64,000 nt of DNA from Cristatella mucedo (GCA_009760855.2 WPIO01000025.1:942501-1006500), one strand, 5' to 3'; counted from the first letter of the stretch, positions 11,219-23,176 are shown. Made by a program: numbers and translations. The notes: generated by a model from the sequence alone, not told the origin.

Positions 11219-14200
11219 AACTCGTGGTGCACGATTCCGGTCTCAGCATTCATCGAAAGTGGGTGCTCTTACTGTTAGATGGCTCGTTTTTACCAGCGCG
11301 ATGCACCAATGATTAAATCTAGTCCATTTAAAATCTCTCTTACAGTAGATATTCAGTACAGGGCAATTGATTTTGAGGGTGATTAACTTGTGCCATTGTG
11401 GAGCTCATAACATACAATGAAGACAACAACTAGTAAAACTTTAATCGCTACCGCATGTGGCAGCCTAAGTGGCACAGACATCCAAATAAGCCACGGAGTG
11501 TTAAGCTCTCTTTACCGATGAGCTGTCACTTCAGCGCGTTTTCCTTAACGTTGGAAAAGGTTTGATATCTTTATCCGTGTATTTGGCGTCGTCAAGGAAG
11601 AAAAAAGGAGGAAAGGGCACAATGCTGGCGAAACGAAACTCCCTCTTTTAACCCAAGCCGAGGCGCGCGGCCTCATTTGTTTCGCAAGAGGAGTCAGCTT
11701 CAACCGTTGCGTGAGACAAAGCCATGCCTGAACTGGAATTTAAATGTCATCGGCCACAGCGGAGCTTCCGCAGGAGCCGCGAATAATTGGACGTGCAGCG
11801 AGTCCTATTACCAAGAATTCAAGAGGTGGCGCACAACTAATAAATCGTGGAGCAGTTGTTGCTTGCGGGCAGAAAACCGCCAGGTGTCGCCAGTGGGCGA
11901 AAGCTCGCACGCTCGCACTTGCATGGTTTCTTGCAGCACTAAAGCTCTCGGAGCCACGAACGCAGACCGCGTCCGTGGCCACTTACCTGCCATTTCGTTA
12001 GCAGCGATCAGAGTAGCCGTACATACAGCCGGAAGCCTTATTTTACTAGCAGTGGCAGTGCAAAAAAAATGGCTCTTCATCGCATGGCCAATCAGCCAAA
12101 ACCCCTACAAACAGCTTGATCGACACGCGTGTCCTATTATTGAATAGCTTCTTTATTAGTTCATAACGGCTATTAATTTAATAAGGTGTACCGGTGTCGT
12201 AAAGAAAACATTTCGCGCTCGGTATTTTGCCCTATAAGAGCGGGATGCAATCACTGCCAGATCCAGCGATCCGTCCTAGAATCGTCGCTTCGGTCGTACG
12301 CCAAGGTCCGAGCAAGTGTTTACTCGGTAAACTGGCGGCAGGCGGATGCTGCAGCGTTGCAGATTGAGAGAAGGGTGCGCGGAGCACAATCTTGCCAATG
12401 GCTGCGCGTCTTCTGCTGCAGCCGCCGGCTCATATTATTGCGGATTAATCTGCGCGCACACCACTTTGTCCTTTCGCGTGCCTTCGGGTTTTTAAGCAGT
12501 CCGCTAACATTTTCACTTCGCTGTGCGGAACTTAACTAAAGAATGCCATCTGTGGAGGAAGAATGTCTGAGCGTCTAGGTCTACGTACCAAATAGTTGTA
12601 AGCTTGCGGTCATTCGAGGTCATTTCCTTGCCACTGTGTGTAGTTCGTATTTTAGCATTTGCTTGGCGCGTCCTTTAGTTCTTACAGTGCTTATTTAGTT
12701 GATTTTGATAGAAAGCAGAATATATTTTTGGTGTGTGAGCGAGCTCGCTTACTTTACTTAATTCATATGGTTAAATTATCACCAGTTGTCGCGCGAGGAT
12801 TGTCTTTAAATTTCTGTCCAGCAATGCTGGACAGCCGCGGAATGCTTTCCATGTTATGACCATTATAGAGCAAATGGTCTTTTGATAAAAATCAAATTAA
12901 ATAAGTCTAATTTTTTTCAAAAATTGAAAACAATTTTATTTAGTCTTTTATTTGCGAGCCTAAGAGAGCCAAATCTTCACCAGAGAGTGCTTGACAGATC
13001 TCTGGAAGAGAAGCAATAACCCGGGGCTATAAAAATTCAAAGTATCATGCATCGACAAGCATGCTAAAGTATGCAAGAAGACTTGAGGGCAGCTGGTTCG
13101 TAAAAACTTGTTAGTAACATGTGCTCACTTGTGAGCACACAGGCAATACAAGCAAACAGGAAAATGTTAGGTTATTTGAACAGCAAGGTAATCTGGGCGC
13201 GACTGCTCATGCGAGGCACAAAATAGATCACCTTTTTTAATTGTATCTCAACATTCTCGATGCTTACTCGTAATTTTGAGCGTTGAGAGCGCTCATTATT
13301 TCAGAGTTATGTTGCAATGCTCTTCGTGAAAATTGCAGTAACAATTTTCATTCGAAGCACACACAATACGAGTCACCGTCACTATTAAAAGCAAATATCT
13401 CCATCATTAGAAAACTAGAAACACCATGCGAAGCACGTCCAGCGTGAAGGACGAGCAAGCACGTGCGTACGCTCTGGGCAAAGGCGTGGCTGCTCGTCCG
13501 ACCAGCAACCCAAATGCAACAAAAGTGGCGAAAGCCTGCGAATAAATAGGTGCTCGCGTCGACGTGCTCGCGTCTACAAAATAATGGATCGGTCGCCGTC
13601 GCAGTAGTTTTACGGTCGTTTCAACACCGATGCGGGAGTGCCCGGATGTTCGGAAGGCGCTTTTTGGAAAACAAGCTGGCTACGCCGCCACGGAAGTATG
13701 AAGCACGCGCTGCCCACGTGGTGGATAGCGCGGCTTCCCTGACAGGATGTAGTTTGACATTCTCCCTAGCAGCAGGAACGCGACATCGCGCAGAACAGCG
13801 AAGTAGGTGCTCAAAAAGACGTTTATTCACACGGACGCCGCAGCGGGCCAGTGCGCCACCGTCCTGCCCGGCCTCCTTGACATAACTGACGGGCATCCGT
13901 AGCCAGCTGCTTAATAATCACTCCTATAAATCGCAACGGCTGATAAACCAACAGCAGCGCCATAATCTCTGCTGGGCCATAAATAACTCTAGGCCATAAA
14001 CTAGCCGTAGTGGGAATAACAACGCAAGAAATGCCATTGACCCGTAAACCAGGAATGCCACAAATTAGTCACACACGAGATTTGCTCGCTCGTATTATGT
14101 TTTAGTAAGAATCTCGTGCGAAACGTGTAGCCTTGCCTCAAACGAGCGAATGAAACAGTGCGTGCGATGTCTTTTTTGTGACGTTACTGCCACTTTCTGG

Positions 14201-14346
14201 ATGTACTCGTTCTCGTTGTTCGCCTCATCTTATATGAAAGCAATCATTACCATCAGTTAGATGCGTTGCTTCCTCCTCGTAAGGGCTGAGGAGTAGGTGC
14301 AGCCCGACAAAGATTGTCTATGCGCTGCAACTACACCTCGAATTCA
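11219..14346. other. Unassigned 3.1-kb stretch
   Basis: GC-rich islets near 11.7-12.5 kb and 13.55-13.9 kb give short open frames on several strands without recognisable domains, splice partners or homology to the GPCR exons. The rest is AT-rich. No repeat family was recognised. Confidence 0.45.
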
Positions 14347-14742
14347 TTAATAATAATAATAATAATAATACAACTGATAAAGCGCCTTCAGAGAACTCAA
14401 TCTCTTTCTAGGCGCTTTACGTTTGCTGCAAAAGAAACACGATTGAATCGTGAGTGGTATCATGCTTGATAAACAACATGAATAATGGTTAAGGGTGACA
14501 TGCACAGAGTCAGCATGCAAGCGTAGTTAGTGGCAGCATGCAACAGTGTCAGCACGCACAAGCACATAAATGACGAATCACAGGTACTCCCTAAGTTTTG
14601 TCATGAATAAGTACGCTTTTAATCTCTTTTTAAATGCGGTCAAGTCAGGGGATGTCATGACGGAAGTCGGGAGTGAGTTTCAGGCTTTGAGAGCGTACGA
14701 AATAAATGCACGGTCTCCAAAGAATTTGAGGTTTGTACGAGG

Positions 14743-16434
14743 TTAATGTAAACAGTCAGATTCCGGAAAGCGGGTCGTAAGATGCTTAAACTGGTGGGGG
14801 AGTAGATGTGATAGGTAGGCTGGAGGCAAAGAGTGAAGGGACCGAAAAGTGAGTGACAAAATCTTGAAGTCAATGCGTTGCTTGAATGGGAACCAGTGCA
14901 GGTCGGCGAGAAGTGGTGAGATGTGGCAACTGCGATGCTCACGACAGACAAGCCTAGCTGCAGAGTTTTGCATCAGATGTAAGCGCCTGATTGCACATCC
15001 CAGTAGGCCAGCAAGCAGTGAGTTACAGAAGTCAAGACAAGATGTCACGAATGCATGGATCAACTTAGACGTGGTATCCTTATCTAAACAAGTCCGAATT
15101 TTAGCAATATTGTGAAGCTGAAAATAGGCGGATTTGACTGTGGAGCTGATATGGTCGGCTAACGAGAGGTCGCTTTGGAATATGACACCTAGATTTCGAG
15201 CTGATTCAACTGAAGATATGCTGGCAGAGCCAATTTTAAGCGTCAGCCTTTCCAATTTGTGAACCACACTGGGTTTGCCCATAGCTGGTACGTTAGTTTT
15301 ATCATCGTTTAGTTTTAGAAAATTTTCTGCCATCCATGTGCGGATGTCATCAATACATGCTGCAAGTGAGTTGAGAGAATTCGAGGTGCTCAAAGGCTGG
15401 GAGGGATCAAAGCAAAGGTACAACTGAGTGTCATCCTCATAGAAGTAAAAGCTTAGATTGTGCTTGGCAATCACATCAGCAAGAGGGAGAGTGTAAGCCG
15501 TGAAAAGAACAGGACCTAGCACGGAGCCCTGAGGTACCCCATATTTCAGAGGTACTTCAGATGATCTTTGTCCATTCACGTCGATACTCTGGAGTCTCTC
15601 ACTGAGATACGACCCGAACCACAGCAGAGCAGTGCCGGTGATGCCCAGGCGAGATGAGAGGCGCTCGAGAAGAACTTTGTGATCGATGGTGTCAAAAGCT
15701 GCCGAAAGATCGAGCAAAACAAGCAGAGACACTCTAACCATGTCTGCATTCCTAAGTAGGTCGTTGTATACCCTAAGCAATGCTGACTCTGTGGAGTGAT
15801 TAGCTCTAAAGTCAGACTGAAACTTACTAGCAAGGTGTGAGGTCTCGATATATGAGTTAAGCTGGTCCGCCACCACCCGTTCCAGCGTCTTTGATAGGAA
15901 TGGTAGAAGGGAGACTGGTCGGTAGTTGCTGAAGTTCTCTTGGTCTAGTGTCGCTTTCTTGAGAAGTGGCCTGACTACAGCTTTTTTGAAAGGTGCTGGG
16001 ACATGACTTGAGGCTAGTGACATATTAATGATGTTAGTTATGCATGACAGCAGCAGATCAATGCAACGTAGGAGCAGGACAGTGGGAATAGGGTCCAGAG
16101 GACTTGTTGTCTTCTTTGATTGAGATACGAACTTCAGGACTAGATCACTAGTGACCTGCTTCAAGGTAGACATTGAGGTGTAGCCAGGAATCGGGGAACA
16201 GCATTGTAGTGGAGATGTTGTCATCGCAGGGATGGGTTCCCTGATCTTTTCTATCTTCTGCACAAAGAATCGAGAGAAGCGATCGGCTAGATCATCACAA
16301 GGATCATCAGGTAAGGAGCTAATCTGGTAGCGGTTGAGGAGATGGTTTAACGTCGACATCAGCGTTTTTGGATTGCGCATCTGTGATTCAACAATGTTTC
16401 TATAGAAGCTAGACTTGGCCTTTGCTAGGATCAA
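14743..16434 (-). pseudogene. Family B reverse transcriptase domain (ORF2 C-terminal half)
   Basis: An open frame of about 563 codons continues the endonuclease frame after one stop. Motifs: YRPVSLLPFLSKTLERVVAD, LDLSAAFDTIDHKVLLERL (motif A), GVPQGSVLGPVLF, and FYEDDTQLYL, where the conserved YADD box reads YEDD. Then comes the CR1/L2-type tail with SRLDFCNSLLAG-like sequence and LLADLHWFPFKQRIDF. It stops early at 14743-14745; the homologous copy at 30762-31247 continues about 70 codons further (SYAPTAWNSLPTC). The open frame starts at a TTG and not at a real initiation codon. The product would be inactive as a mobile element without readthrough. Confidence 0.85.
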
Positions 16435-16440
16435 TTGGTA

Positions 16441-17379
16441 CTACCTACAGTAGTCTTCATATGCCTGTCGATGGACAGTCAGTCCTGATCTTTTGTATGC
16501 TTTTTCAAGCTTTCGCTTAGTAGACCTGGCTAGTTTAATGTCTGTGGTAAACCATATGCCATCTGGGTGGGGGCGCACAGTGCGCTTTCTCAGAGGTGCA
16601 AACTCGTCGAGCGTGTCAGCTAGTGTCGTGTTGTAGCTATCTACCAATGATGACAGATCGGAGGGAGGACTGATCAGCAGAGGTGAAGCAGATATTCTTG
16701 CACGGACAGCATCGATGTCAACGGTCTTGAGGTTTCGCGATTCACAGGTTATTTCAGAGGAGGATGTGGGCACACACCGTAGATTGAATGAGATCTGCAT
16801 GTGGTCAGATAAGCAGGATTTGGTAATAATTGGTGATGACAAAGTGCAGTTGTATGAGAAAATCTGGTCGAGTGTGTGACCCTCGATGTGAGTAGGGCCA
16901 TGCACATGAGCCACAAGAGACAATGAGTCCGTCAATGCACGAATTTCGGTGCTGAAAGCGTCAGATAAGTTATCAAAGTGAACGCTGAAATCACCCATAT
17001 TGAGAAAGGATCGATTTCTTGCACACAGGATCGAAATGAAATCGGAGAAATCTGAGATAAAGGAGGATTTGGTACCTGGTGGGTGATTGACTACTGCCAC
17101 TATCGGTAGCTTCTTTTCAGATGAGACCGAGACAATTGATTCAAAAGACTGCTTCGAGGGTACTGCAAATGGCTTGAAGTTGAATTTCGAGCACACGATA
17201 ATAGCAACTCCACTTCCAGTTTTGATTGATCTAGGGGTATGAAAGAACGAGAAACCAGACGGGGTTGCGTCTTTAACTGTTGGGCAGTTTATCGATTTGA
17301 GCCAAGTTTCAGTTAGGACGAGCAGGTCGATACCATTTTCTGAAATAAGGTCGGTTGTTACCAGAGGTTTATTGCACAT
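16441..17379 (-). pseudogene. Family B endonuclease domain (ORF2 N-terminal half)
   Basis: About 312 codons encode an exonuclease/endonuclease/phosphatase-type domain, which nicks target DNA to prime reverse transcription. Visible landmarks are LLVLTETWLKS (catalytic Glu, near residue 25), GSGVAIIV near 57, NMGDFSVHF near 128 (the usual GDFN has Ser in place of Asn) and CLSDHMQISF near 188 (SDH, catalytic His). The frame is open upstream of the first Met: the motif LNACLWNPR, typical of this position, directly precedes a TAA at 17380-17382 where other elements read a sense codon. It ends at TAG 16441-16443; the next codon continues in the same frame into RT, so this stop is a point mutation and not a natural ORF boundary. 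Confidence 0.8.
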
Positions 17380-17927
17380 TTAGCGAGGATTCCAAAGGCA
17401 AGCGTTAAGTCTGGCCGATGGAGTTACAACAGGCCTGATGACCACTAAGTTAGAGAGATTTACAGTGACGCATGTGGGGAAGCGTGCTGAGCGGTTCGAG
17501 ACAATGCTAGGAATACCAAACGAGCGCGTACTCAGCTCGCAGCTCCAGCCCAACGAGCGGTGTTTGAGATGGCGGTTTCGGCCACCGCGGCGGCTACGGG
17601 GTGCTTTTCTTTTGTTAATGCATAGTTCGTGAATCTTAGCAACAACATTAATGTCTAGGAATGCATTTGATCTACGACGACGTAGCGATAACAGCTGCTG
17701 ACGATCATAACTAACAAGCAGGTTACTAGCCGCCGGCGTAGCTAAGGCAGCCGCCGGCGTGGGAGACCCAGCAGCCCGAAGCGATAAGCGTTTAGATATC
17801 CATAGGCACGTAATTTCTTACGCGCTACGGTCAAATAACAAACAGAATAACTTTAAACAGGTCTTAGCTGTATCGTTTCCGCATACGATGTTCGCAAGAA
17901 CTTAGGTTTTCGGAAGAATTCTGCGAC

Positions 17928-18377
17928 GGCTTGGCTCCTTCATACGTAGCTGAACTGCTGCATCAGTTTCAGCCTGTTCGCGCCCTCAGGTCCTGTGTGG
18001 ACAATAAATTAGCTGTCCCATTCCTCCGCTTAAAGACAGTTGGCGACAGAAGCTTTAGCTCTGCAGGTCCTAGACTGTGGAACTCGCTTCCACAATTCTT
18101 ACGCAACGACATCTACTCTCCAACTGCTGACTATGGCACATCTTTTTCAGCGGTCCTGAACTGCTACTTTTATGCTACTCACTACCTCAACTGCTCTCCT
18201 AACTCTGCTATGCTTCCCACTTTCTCTTTGTTGCGTGAGACGAAGTCTGTTGGGTACCGAATGCGTACCGAAAGCCGCTTAGGCTGTGAGTGCGCTATAC
18301 AAAACTCTCCTGCGTAACACCCACATGGTCTTTATGACTTTGTGGAGTTACTGACGGAGATACATTACATTACAACG
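17928..18377 (+). mobile_element. 5'-truncated family A copy upstream of GPCR1
   Basis: It contains only the last 128 codons of the RT C-terminal region (17931-18317, AELLHQFQPVRALRSCVDN and onward, open to the natural stop) and the 3' UTR ending gacggagatacattacatta (18356-18375). It differs from the 1-2304 copy at only a few positions, so it is a recent insertion. Its 3' end lies about 277 bp before the GPCR1 start codon. Confidence 0.9.
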
Positions 18378-18653
18378 AACACGAACGCACGTTAGATCGC
18401 TCTACGTCAGGAGGTGAGAATGGGGTTGACCCTCCAGCTTTTCCTTCGCGGGGAGTGAGCGAGGCTGCCACCGCGGAAATATGGGCCTCCAGCCCTGCCA
18501 ACCGCAGGCCCCTCCCATTTCCGACCACCGTCCGCCTGCCTCCCCTCCCCCCCCCCAGCAGGCTAGCCGCACGCTTCTCATTGGCCCAATGTCCCCGGGC
18601 TGCGGAAGCGCCATTCGCGTGGGACATTTGGCAACAGCTCAGCACTGTAGGTA
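18378..18653 (+). promoter_or_regulatory. Presumed upstream region / 5' UTR of GPCR1
   Basis: This GC-rich stretch has a poly-pyrimidine run (18540-18560). An in-frame TAG at 18648-18650 lies just before the ATG at 18654. I see no clear TATA box or initiator. Promoter status is inferred only from position. Confidence 0.25.
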
Positions 18654-19123
18654 ATGGGCTCCGCCAAGGCTGGCTACGACGCGAGCACGGACCAGCGGAC
18701 CGGCGGCGGCGGCGGATCGTCGAGCCGCAATCCAGGCGGCTGCTACCACTGGAGCAGGCTGTCCTCGTCGGACGAGGCGATCGCCGTAGTGACAGTCATC
18801 TTGCCGCTCGCGCTCTTCGGACTCGTCGGCAACGCGGTCGTGCTCGTTTCGATCTGGCAGCCGTCGTGTGGACGGCGGCGTCTGCGTCGCAGCACGTCCA
18901 CGTCCGTCTTCGTCTCCACGCTCGCCGTCTCCGACAGTCTGAGCGCGGTCCTCTGCTCCGTCTACGAGCTGCTGACGCTCGTCGGCCAGCTTCGCCGCGA
19001 CGGCGGCGCCGCCGCCCCGTGGCCGAGCGGCGACGCGACTCGCGTTGAGGCGGCTTTGCTCGAAGCTATTCAGTTTCCGATCACGTGGGGCTCGTGGACG
19101 ATCGTCGCCATCGCCTTTTTCAG
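18654..19123 (+). CDS. GPCR1 exon 1 (N-terminus, TM1-TM3)
   Basis: First coding exon of a rhodopsin-class GPCR, a seven-helix plasma-membrane receptor; ligand unknown. The ATG at 18654 is the first Met after an in-frame stop. A short Gly/Ser-rich N-terminus is followed by TM1 (about 42-68, with LFGLVGN keeping the helix-1 Asn), TM2 (about 81-108, LAVSDSL keeping the helix-2 Asp) and TM3 (about 131-156). The exon ends TTT TTC AG before gtgaac, so a phase-2 intron splits the arginine of the DRY motif. The DRY acidic residue is replaced by Phe (AFFR). The usual disulphide Cys at the top of TM3 is missing. Joined to 22590-22968 and 23177-23476 it gives 382 aa. The nearest recognisable relatives are FMRFamide-type receptors, judged from exon 2. 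Confidence 0.85.
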
Positions 19124-19283
19124 GTGAACGCCGCGGCGGCTAGAGCGCGTGCTCAAAGCGCAGGCGCGACCCGGGCGCGAAGCGGGCGCTAGAAGGCGCG
19201 GGGCTCAGAGCGGGCGGGCCCGAGCTACTCGTGCGTAGCAGCAGCAGCAGCGGTCGATTCAAGCCTCGATATTGCCGAGATTC

Positions 19284-19345
19284 CCTTTTCGGTCCCCCTT
19301 TTTTCGGTCCCTCCTTTTTTTGGTCCCTCCTTTTTTTCGGCCCCT
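19284..19345. repeat. Pyrimidine-rich minisatellite
   Basis: Four diverged copies of a unit of about 16 bp, of the form cggtccctccttttttt. Confidence 0.6.
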
Positions 19346-20069
19346 TTCCCGCTTTTTAGCCTCTCATGGTTCCATTCAGGGCTTCAAGGGAATACATCAG
19401 GAAGTGGAGAGCGTTTCTATTGCTTCCCAGGGGGCGGCGCCGCCCCTAGAGCGTGCACCTGCCAATTGCCTTCTCTCGTGAGTGGAGCTACCACGTTCCG
19501 TTCAATGGGGCTCAAAAAAGCTGCTAAATGGAGCGCACCTTTGGCTTGCAAGTCAAGCACTTATTTCCGAATGGGCTGGAATTGGCTATAGGGTGAAATT
19601 CTTAAACGCACTAAAGAGAGGATTGTTCCTAAAAGGCATAACTAAAGGACCCTCGAAGAACAAACAGCTTTGGGCTGTCGTAGGTGAGTGTGCATTTTTT
19701 TTATGCCGACGGTTGGTCTGAAAAGCAGGCTACTAGGTGGGTTGGGCTGCCATCGGCACGGAGTTTTGGAATATACCGAATTGAGGTACACTTGAGTATT
19801 TTATATTCTATGAGGAGCACCGCGAGCGGCGCGCGAGTGGCGGTGCTTTTGAGCTGAGAAGCGTCTCACGACCGCGAGTCCACGAAAGTTTGATGGGGTT
19901 GAGTAAAAGTAAAGTGAGAGTAAACCAGAGTGAGCCTTCCGCGCGCGCAGCCTTCGGACCGTAGCGTCTGGGGTCTTCAAATCTGGCCTTGACAGATTTA
20001 ATCTAAATGGGATTCTAGGAGGACTATTCCGACTGTGAGACCCGGACTCTACCAAGCTAGCATGTTGCA

Positions 20070-20455
20070 ATAATAATAATAATTATAACATGTGTATAGC
20101 GCTCTCAGAGAAATTGATCTCTTTCTATGCACTCAACGTATGCTGTAAGGGAAGCATGTTCGAATGGTTATTGGTAGTTTCTTCAATGTCGACAGGCATA
20201 ACGGTTAGAGGTTACGCCGCATAAGGTCGACATGCAAATATGGTTAGTGGCAGCACGCACAATGTCAGTACGCATAAGCACGTTAGGACGAATCACATGG
20301 ACCCGCTAAATGATGTTATAACTAGATGCGTTTTAGCTTCATTTTAAATTTCAGGTCAGAGGATGTGACCAGTCGGGCGTGAGTCCCACGCTTTGGTAGG
20401 AAACGGAACTATCAATAAAGGCGCGGTCACAGGATTTGAGCATCGTACGAGGTAC
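20070..20455 (-). mobile_element. Family B fragment, 3' part (interrupted)
   Basis: The 3' (TTA)n end is at 20070-20085, followed by the tail block (tgtatagcgctctcagag... ) and the 3' UTR with its repeated 'gcatgcacagtgtcag'-like motifs. The family B text continues at 21283, on the other side of the TIR element. Confidence 0.75.
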
Positions 20456-21282
20456 ATTGGTACCTCGGCTTACGAGTTTAATTCGCTCCGTGCCGGAGCT
20501 CGTAACGCAAACTACTCGTAAGTCAAATCAATTTTCTCCATTGAAATGAATCGAAATGTCATCAATCCGCTCCGGACCCCAAAAATTAAGATTTTTGTCT
20601 TTTTTAAATTAAAATACATAAATAATGAATGTTGTTTAAAAACAATACAATAGAACTGTCTTGCTATAAATGGGTTTAATTAATCCTAATATACAGGAGT
20701 AACTTGGAGATCAGACGACTTGAAGATGCTTATAGAGTTAAAGGAGAAAGGCTGAAATGAATATCTGAAACTTATTAGCAGATTTTTGCCCTTTTCGCAG
20801 GGCTTTCCTAGCTTTTAGTTTATTGGCTGGGTCTTTACGCGTACGCACCGATTGTTATCATTTATCCGATGAACTCTCACACAATGATATTGCCTAAATA
20901 GAGTACAGTACGCACTTAGCTGTTCCTGCCGTAGTCGGTGCCGTAGTCGGATTTAACACCGCAGTCTGGCGATCATGTGTGTCTAAGCACCGCGATAGCT
21001 ATCTCGAGTCTGTCTGGCAGCGAACCAACAGGCCTGCGCTCGACGTCACACCGGGATCGTAGTGCAGCGTCTTGCGACGGAACGTCATTCGCTGTCCTAC
21101 CCTTATTGGCCTGAGAAACAACGCGCAGTGTGGCTTTCGCTGCGGCAACTAGCAGTGGAGTATCTCTGAAGCTGGCTCGTAACCCGAATTTCAGCTCGCA
21201 ATTCAAAGCAAAAATCGGCCGAGAAACACCTCATATCACGAAAAACTCGTGTGTATAGACACTCGTAAGCTGAGATACCAAT
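20456..21282. mobile_element. 827-bp TIR DNA element in GPCR1 intron 1
   Basis: The left end attggtacctcggcttacga and the inverted right end attggtatctcagcttacga match at 19 of 21 terminal bases (20456-20476 against 21262-21282). The insertion splits a family B copy. The left subterminal region (ctcgtaacgcaaactactcgtaagtcaaatc) resembles a class of cut-and-paste elements with 'cctcggcttacgag' ends found in many animals. No transposase motif was recognised, so it is probably non-autonomous. Superfamily and target duplication are unresolved. Confidence 0.65.
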
Positions 21283-21790
21283 TTGTTTGTAAAAGATTGG
21301 ATTCTGAAAAGCGGATGGTAAAATGCCGAACCTAGTGGTGTGGTAGATATTATAGGTAGGGTTGAGCCAAATAATGACTGAAGGGACCAAAAAGTGATGC
21401 GCTGCTTGACTGGGAGCCAATGCAGGTTGGAGAGAAGTGATGCGATGTGGCAGCTGCGACGCTCACGACAGTAAAGCATAGCAGCAGAGTTTTGCACCAA
21501 CCGTAAACGCCCGATTGCACATGCCGGTAGACCAGCAAGCAGTGAGTTGCAGAAGTCGTGACGGGATGTCACAAATGCATGGACCAATATAGTTATAATA
21601 ATCATGCTTAAGCAAATCCAAATTTTAGCGACGTTATGTGGCTGAGAGTAGCTAGACTTGACCACGGGACTGGTGTGGTCGTCTGATGACCGGTCACTTG
21701 GGAACAGAGCACCACCTAGATTTCGTTTGGATGCAACGGGAGATATGCTGACAGAGCCGATTTTAGCGTTAGTTTTTTAATTTTTGAACG
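21283..21790 (-). mobile_element. Family B fragment, 5' part (continuation of 20070-20455)
   Basis: The minus strand reads the RT C-terminal domain (21231-21665 region: SRHDFCNSLLAGLPACAIGRLRLVQNSA and CRERRSCHIASLLSNLHWLPVKQRI), then leads into the codons upstream. It is frameshifted in places. Confidence 0.75.
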
Positions 21791-22589
21791 CTTCCACGGT
21801 GACGATCTACGAATGCAGCTGCTGTGCGCCGTTGAGTGGGCTCAGCGAGCGAAGTCGCTGTCACTGTCATACTATTCATACTCTGCCGTTTTCTTTAAAG
21901 AAAGCTAGAAGGCACCATTTTTAATTCAACGTGAGCTTCGTAGGCTTGGCGGCGGGGCGGCGCACCGGCGACGGGCAGCCTCGCTCTCTTCTCTCGCAAA
22001 AGCTAGAAAGGCGTGTCGTGCGGCGCCACGCAGACGTATTCTATCTAGCTACCAGTCGGCCTGTCATGGCTGGCAAGGGTCAATACTTAACGCAGCGCTG
22101 CATGGAAATTCCCCTTTAATTAAGGTCTGTCGGCAGCTACGTATCAACGACTCGGAGGTTGCTAACCGTAGCAATCAGCCTACGGATGTCAACATTCGGC
22201 CCTGTCGTGTGCTGGCCCTACCCGGACCGCAGCTGGGTCAAATAAGCACTTAACAATTCTGCCTTTTAGCTTGCCCGAAAGTCCTTTAATGCACTAACTC
22301 CTTTGAACCTGAGTACCCTCTCTTGGGTGGCTACTAGGCTTTCCCAGAGGGGCTGCCAGACTGACCCAGAGGGGGCTGCCGAGATACCTTAAATGGGCAA
22401 CCGGGCTTAGCTTTTCCGACCGGCCCCCCACCACTGAAATAATTCGGGCCACGCCCTTGAGCGGGAGCTCTAGAAATTCTGCGGCGGCCGCGGCAACAAT
22501 ATCCCGAGCTGCGGTCTCCGCATCGTCGCGGCAGTGGGGTGGATCCGCGCTACCGCGAGTGACATCGGCGCTCGCCACTTCTGCTGCAG
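21791..22589. other. Unassigned part of GPCR1 intron 1
   Basis: No repeat family or alternative exon was recognised here; GC content rises toward the exon 2 acceptor. Confidence 0.4.
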
Positions 22590-22968
22590 GTATCGGGTGG
22601 TGTCCAGGCCCGACGCGGCCGCCTCAAACTGTACCCCGTCGAGGGCAAAGAAGATGGCAGCGGTCGTCACAGTCCTGACCGCGGTGCTGAGCCTGCCGGC
22701 GTTCTTTCGATTCAAGGTCGTTGAGCGGCGGTGCGACCACGACCGCATCGAATACGACCTTCGCATAAATGATTTCGTCGGCTACACTGTGTATAAACTC
22801 GTCTACAGCTACATCGTCTACTTTGCGTTCTCATACGTATTACCGCTCGGCCTGCTCGTTCTACTATCCGCCAAGCTGATCGCATCACTCTCCAGATCGA
22901 GCAGAGCGTGCAAGACGGCGATCGTAACGCCGGCCGCAGCGCTGCTCGCGCGACGTCGGCGAGCCAAG
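22590..22968 (+). CDS. GPCR1 exon 2 (DRY remainder, TM4-TM5, start of loop 3)
   Basis: Residues 157-283. The exon begins G TAT CGG, completing Arg and giving RYRVVSRPDAAAS. TM4 is about MAAVVTVLTAVLSLPAFF. Extracellular loop 2 includes FKVVERRCDHDR and YDLRINDFVGYTVYK. TM5 is SYIVYFAFSYVLPLGLLVLL, with the conserved helix-5 Pro. The pattern F.V......Y.L...D...Y.IYK..Y.Y..F....P in loop 2/TM5 is what points to FMRFamide/myosuppressin-type receptors. The exon ends CGA GCC AAG before gtgagg, phase 0. Confidence 0.85.
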
Positions 22969-23176
22969 GTGAGGCCATAGCCACGCGGCGGCGATCTGCG
23001 CCCTCTTCGTGTGGCGCCGACTGCGACGCCGCTCAGACTGACCCCTGGTGGAGTGGGCTAGCGCAGAGGGGGGGGCTTGGTAGCGCCACCGCCATATGGA
23101 GTAGGGCTGGCCGCGTGGACGCGGCCGACTGCGGCAGACGCACAGCATATCCACAAGGTTCCTTTTTTTCATGCAG

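Larger units (their letters stand above)
14347..17900 (-). mobile_element. Longest family B non-LTR element (EN plus RT), near full length
   Basis: On the minus strand the element reads: an N-terminal region open from about 17818, apurinic-type endonuclease (17379-16441), RT (16434-14743), C-terminal domain, 3' UTR with the tail block (14376-14440) and a (TTA)n end at 14347-14371. The whole of EN and RT stays in one frame, broken only by nonsense codons: TAA at 17380-17382, TAG at 16441-16443 and TAA at 14743-14745, plus a TGA replacing a conserved Trp codon further on. The 5' limit is uncertain because no second full-length copy is in view. Confidence 0.85.
19124..22589 (+). other. GPCR1 intron 1 (3,466 bp, phase 2)
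   Basis: It starts gtgaac and ends cttctgctgcag. It contains a pyrimidine-rich minisatellite, a family B copy split by an 827-bp TIR element, and about 800 bp of unassigned sequence (21.8-22.59 kb). The boundaries are fixed by the matching exon junctions of GPCR2 and GPCR3. Confidence 0.8.

Noticed and set aside
18455-19048. 197-codon plus-strand frame overlapping GPCR1 exon 1
   Set aside because: It lies in another frame, is Arg-rich and low in complexity, and has no membrane segments; the GPCR frame explains the region.
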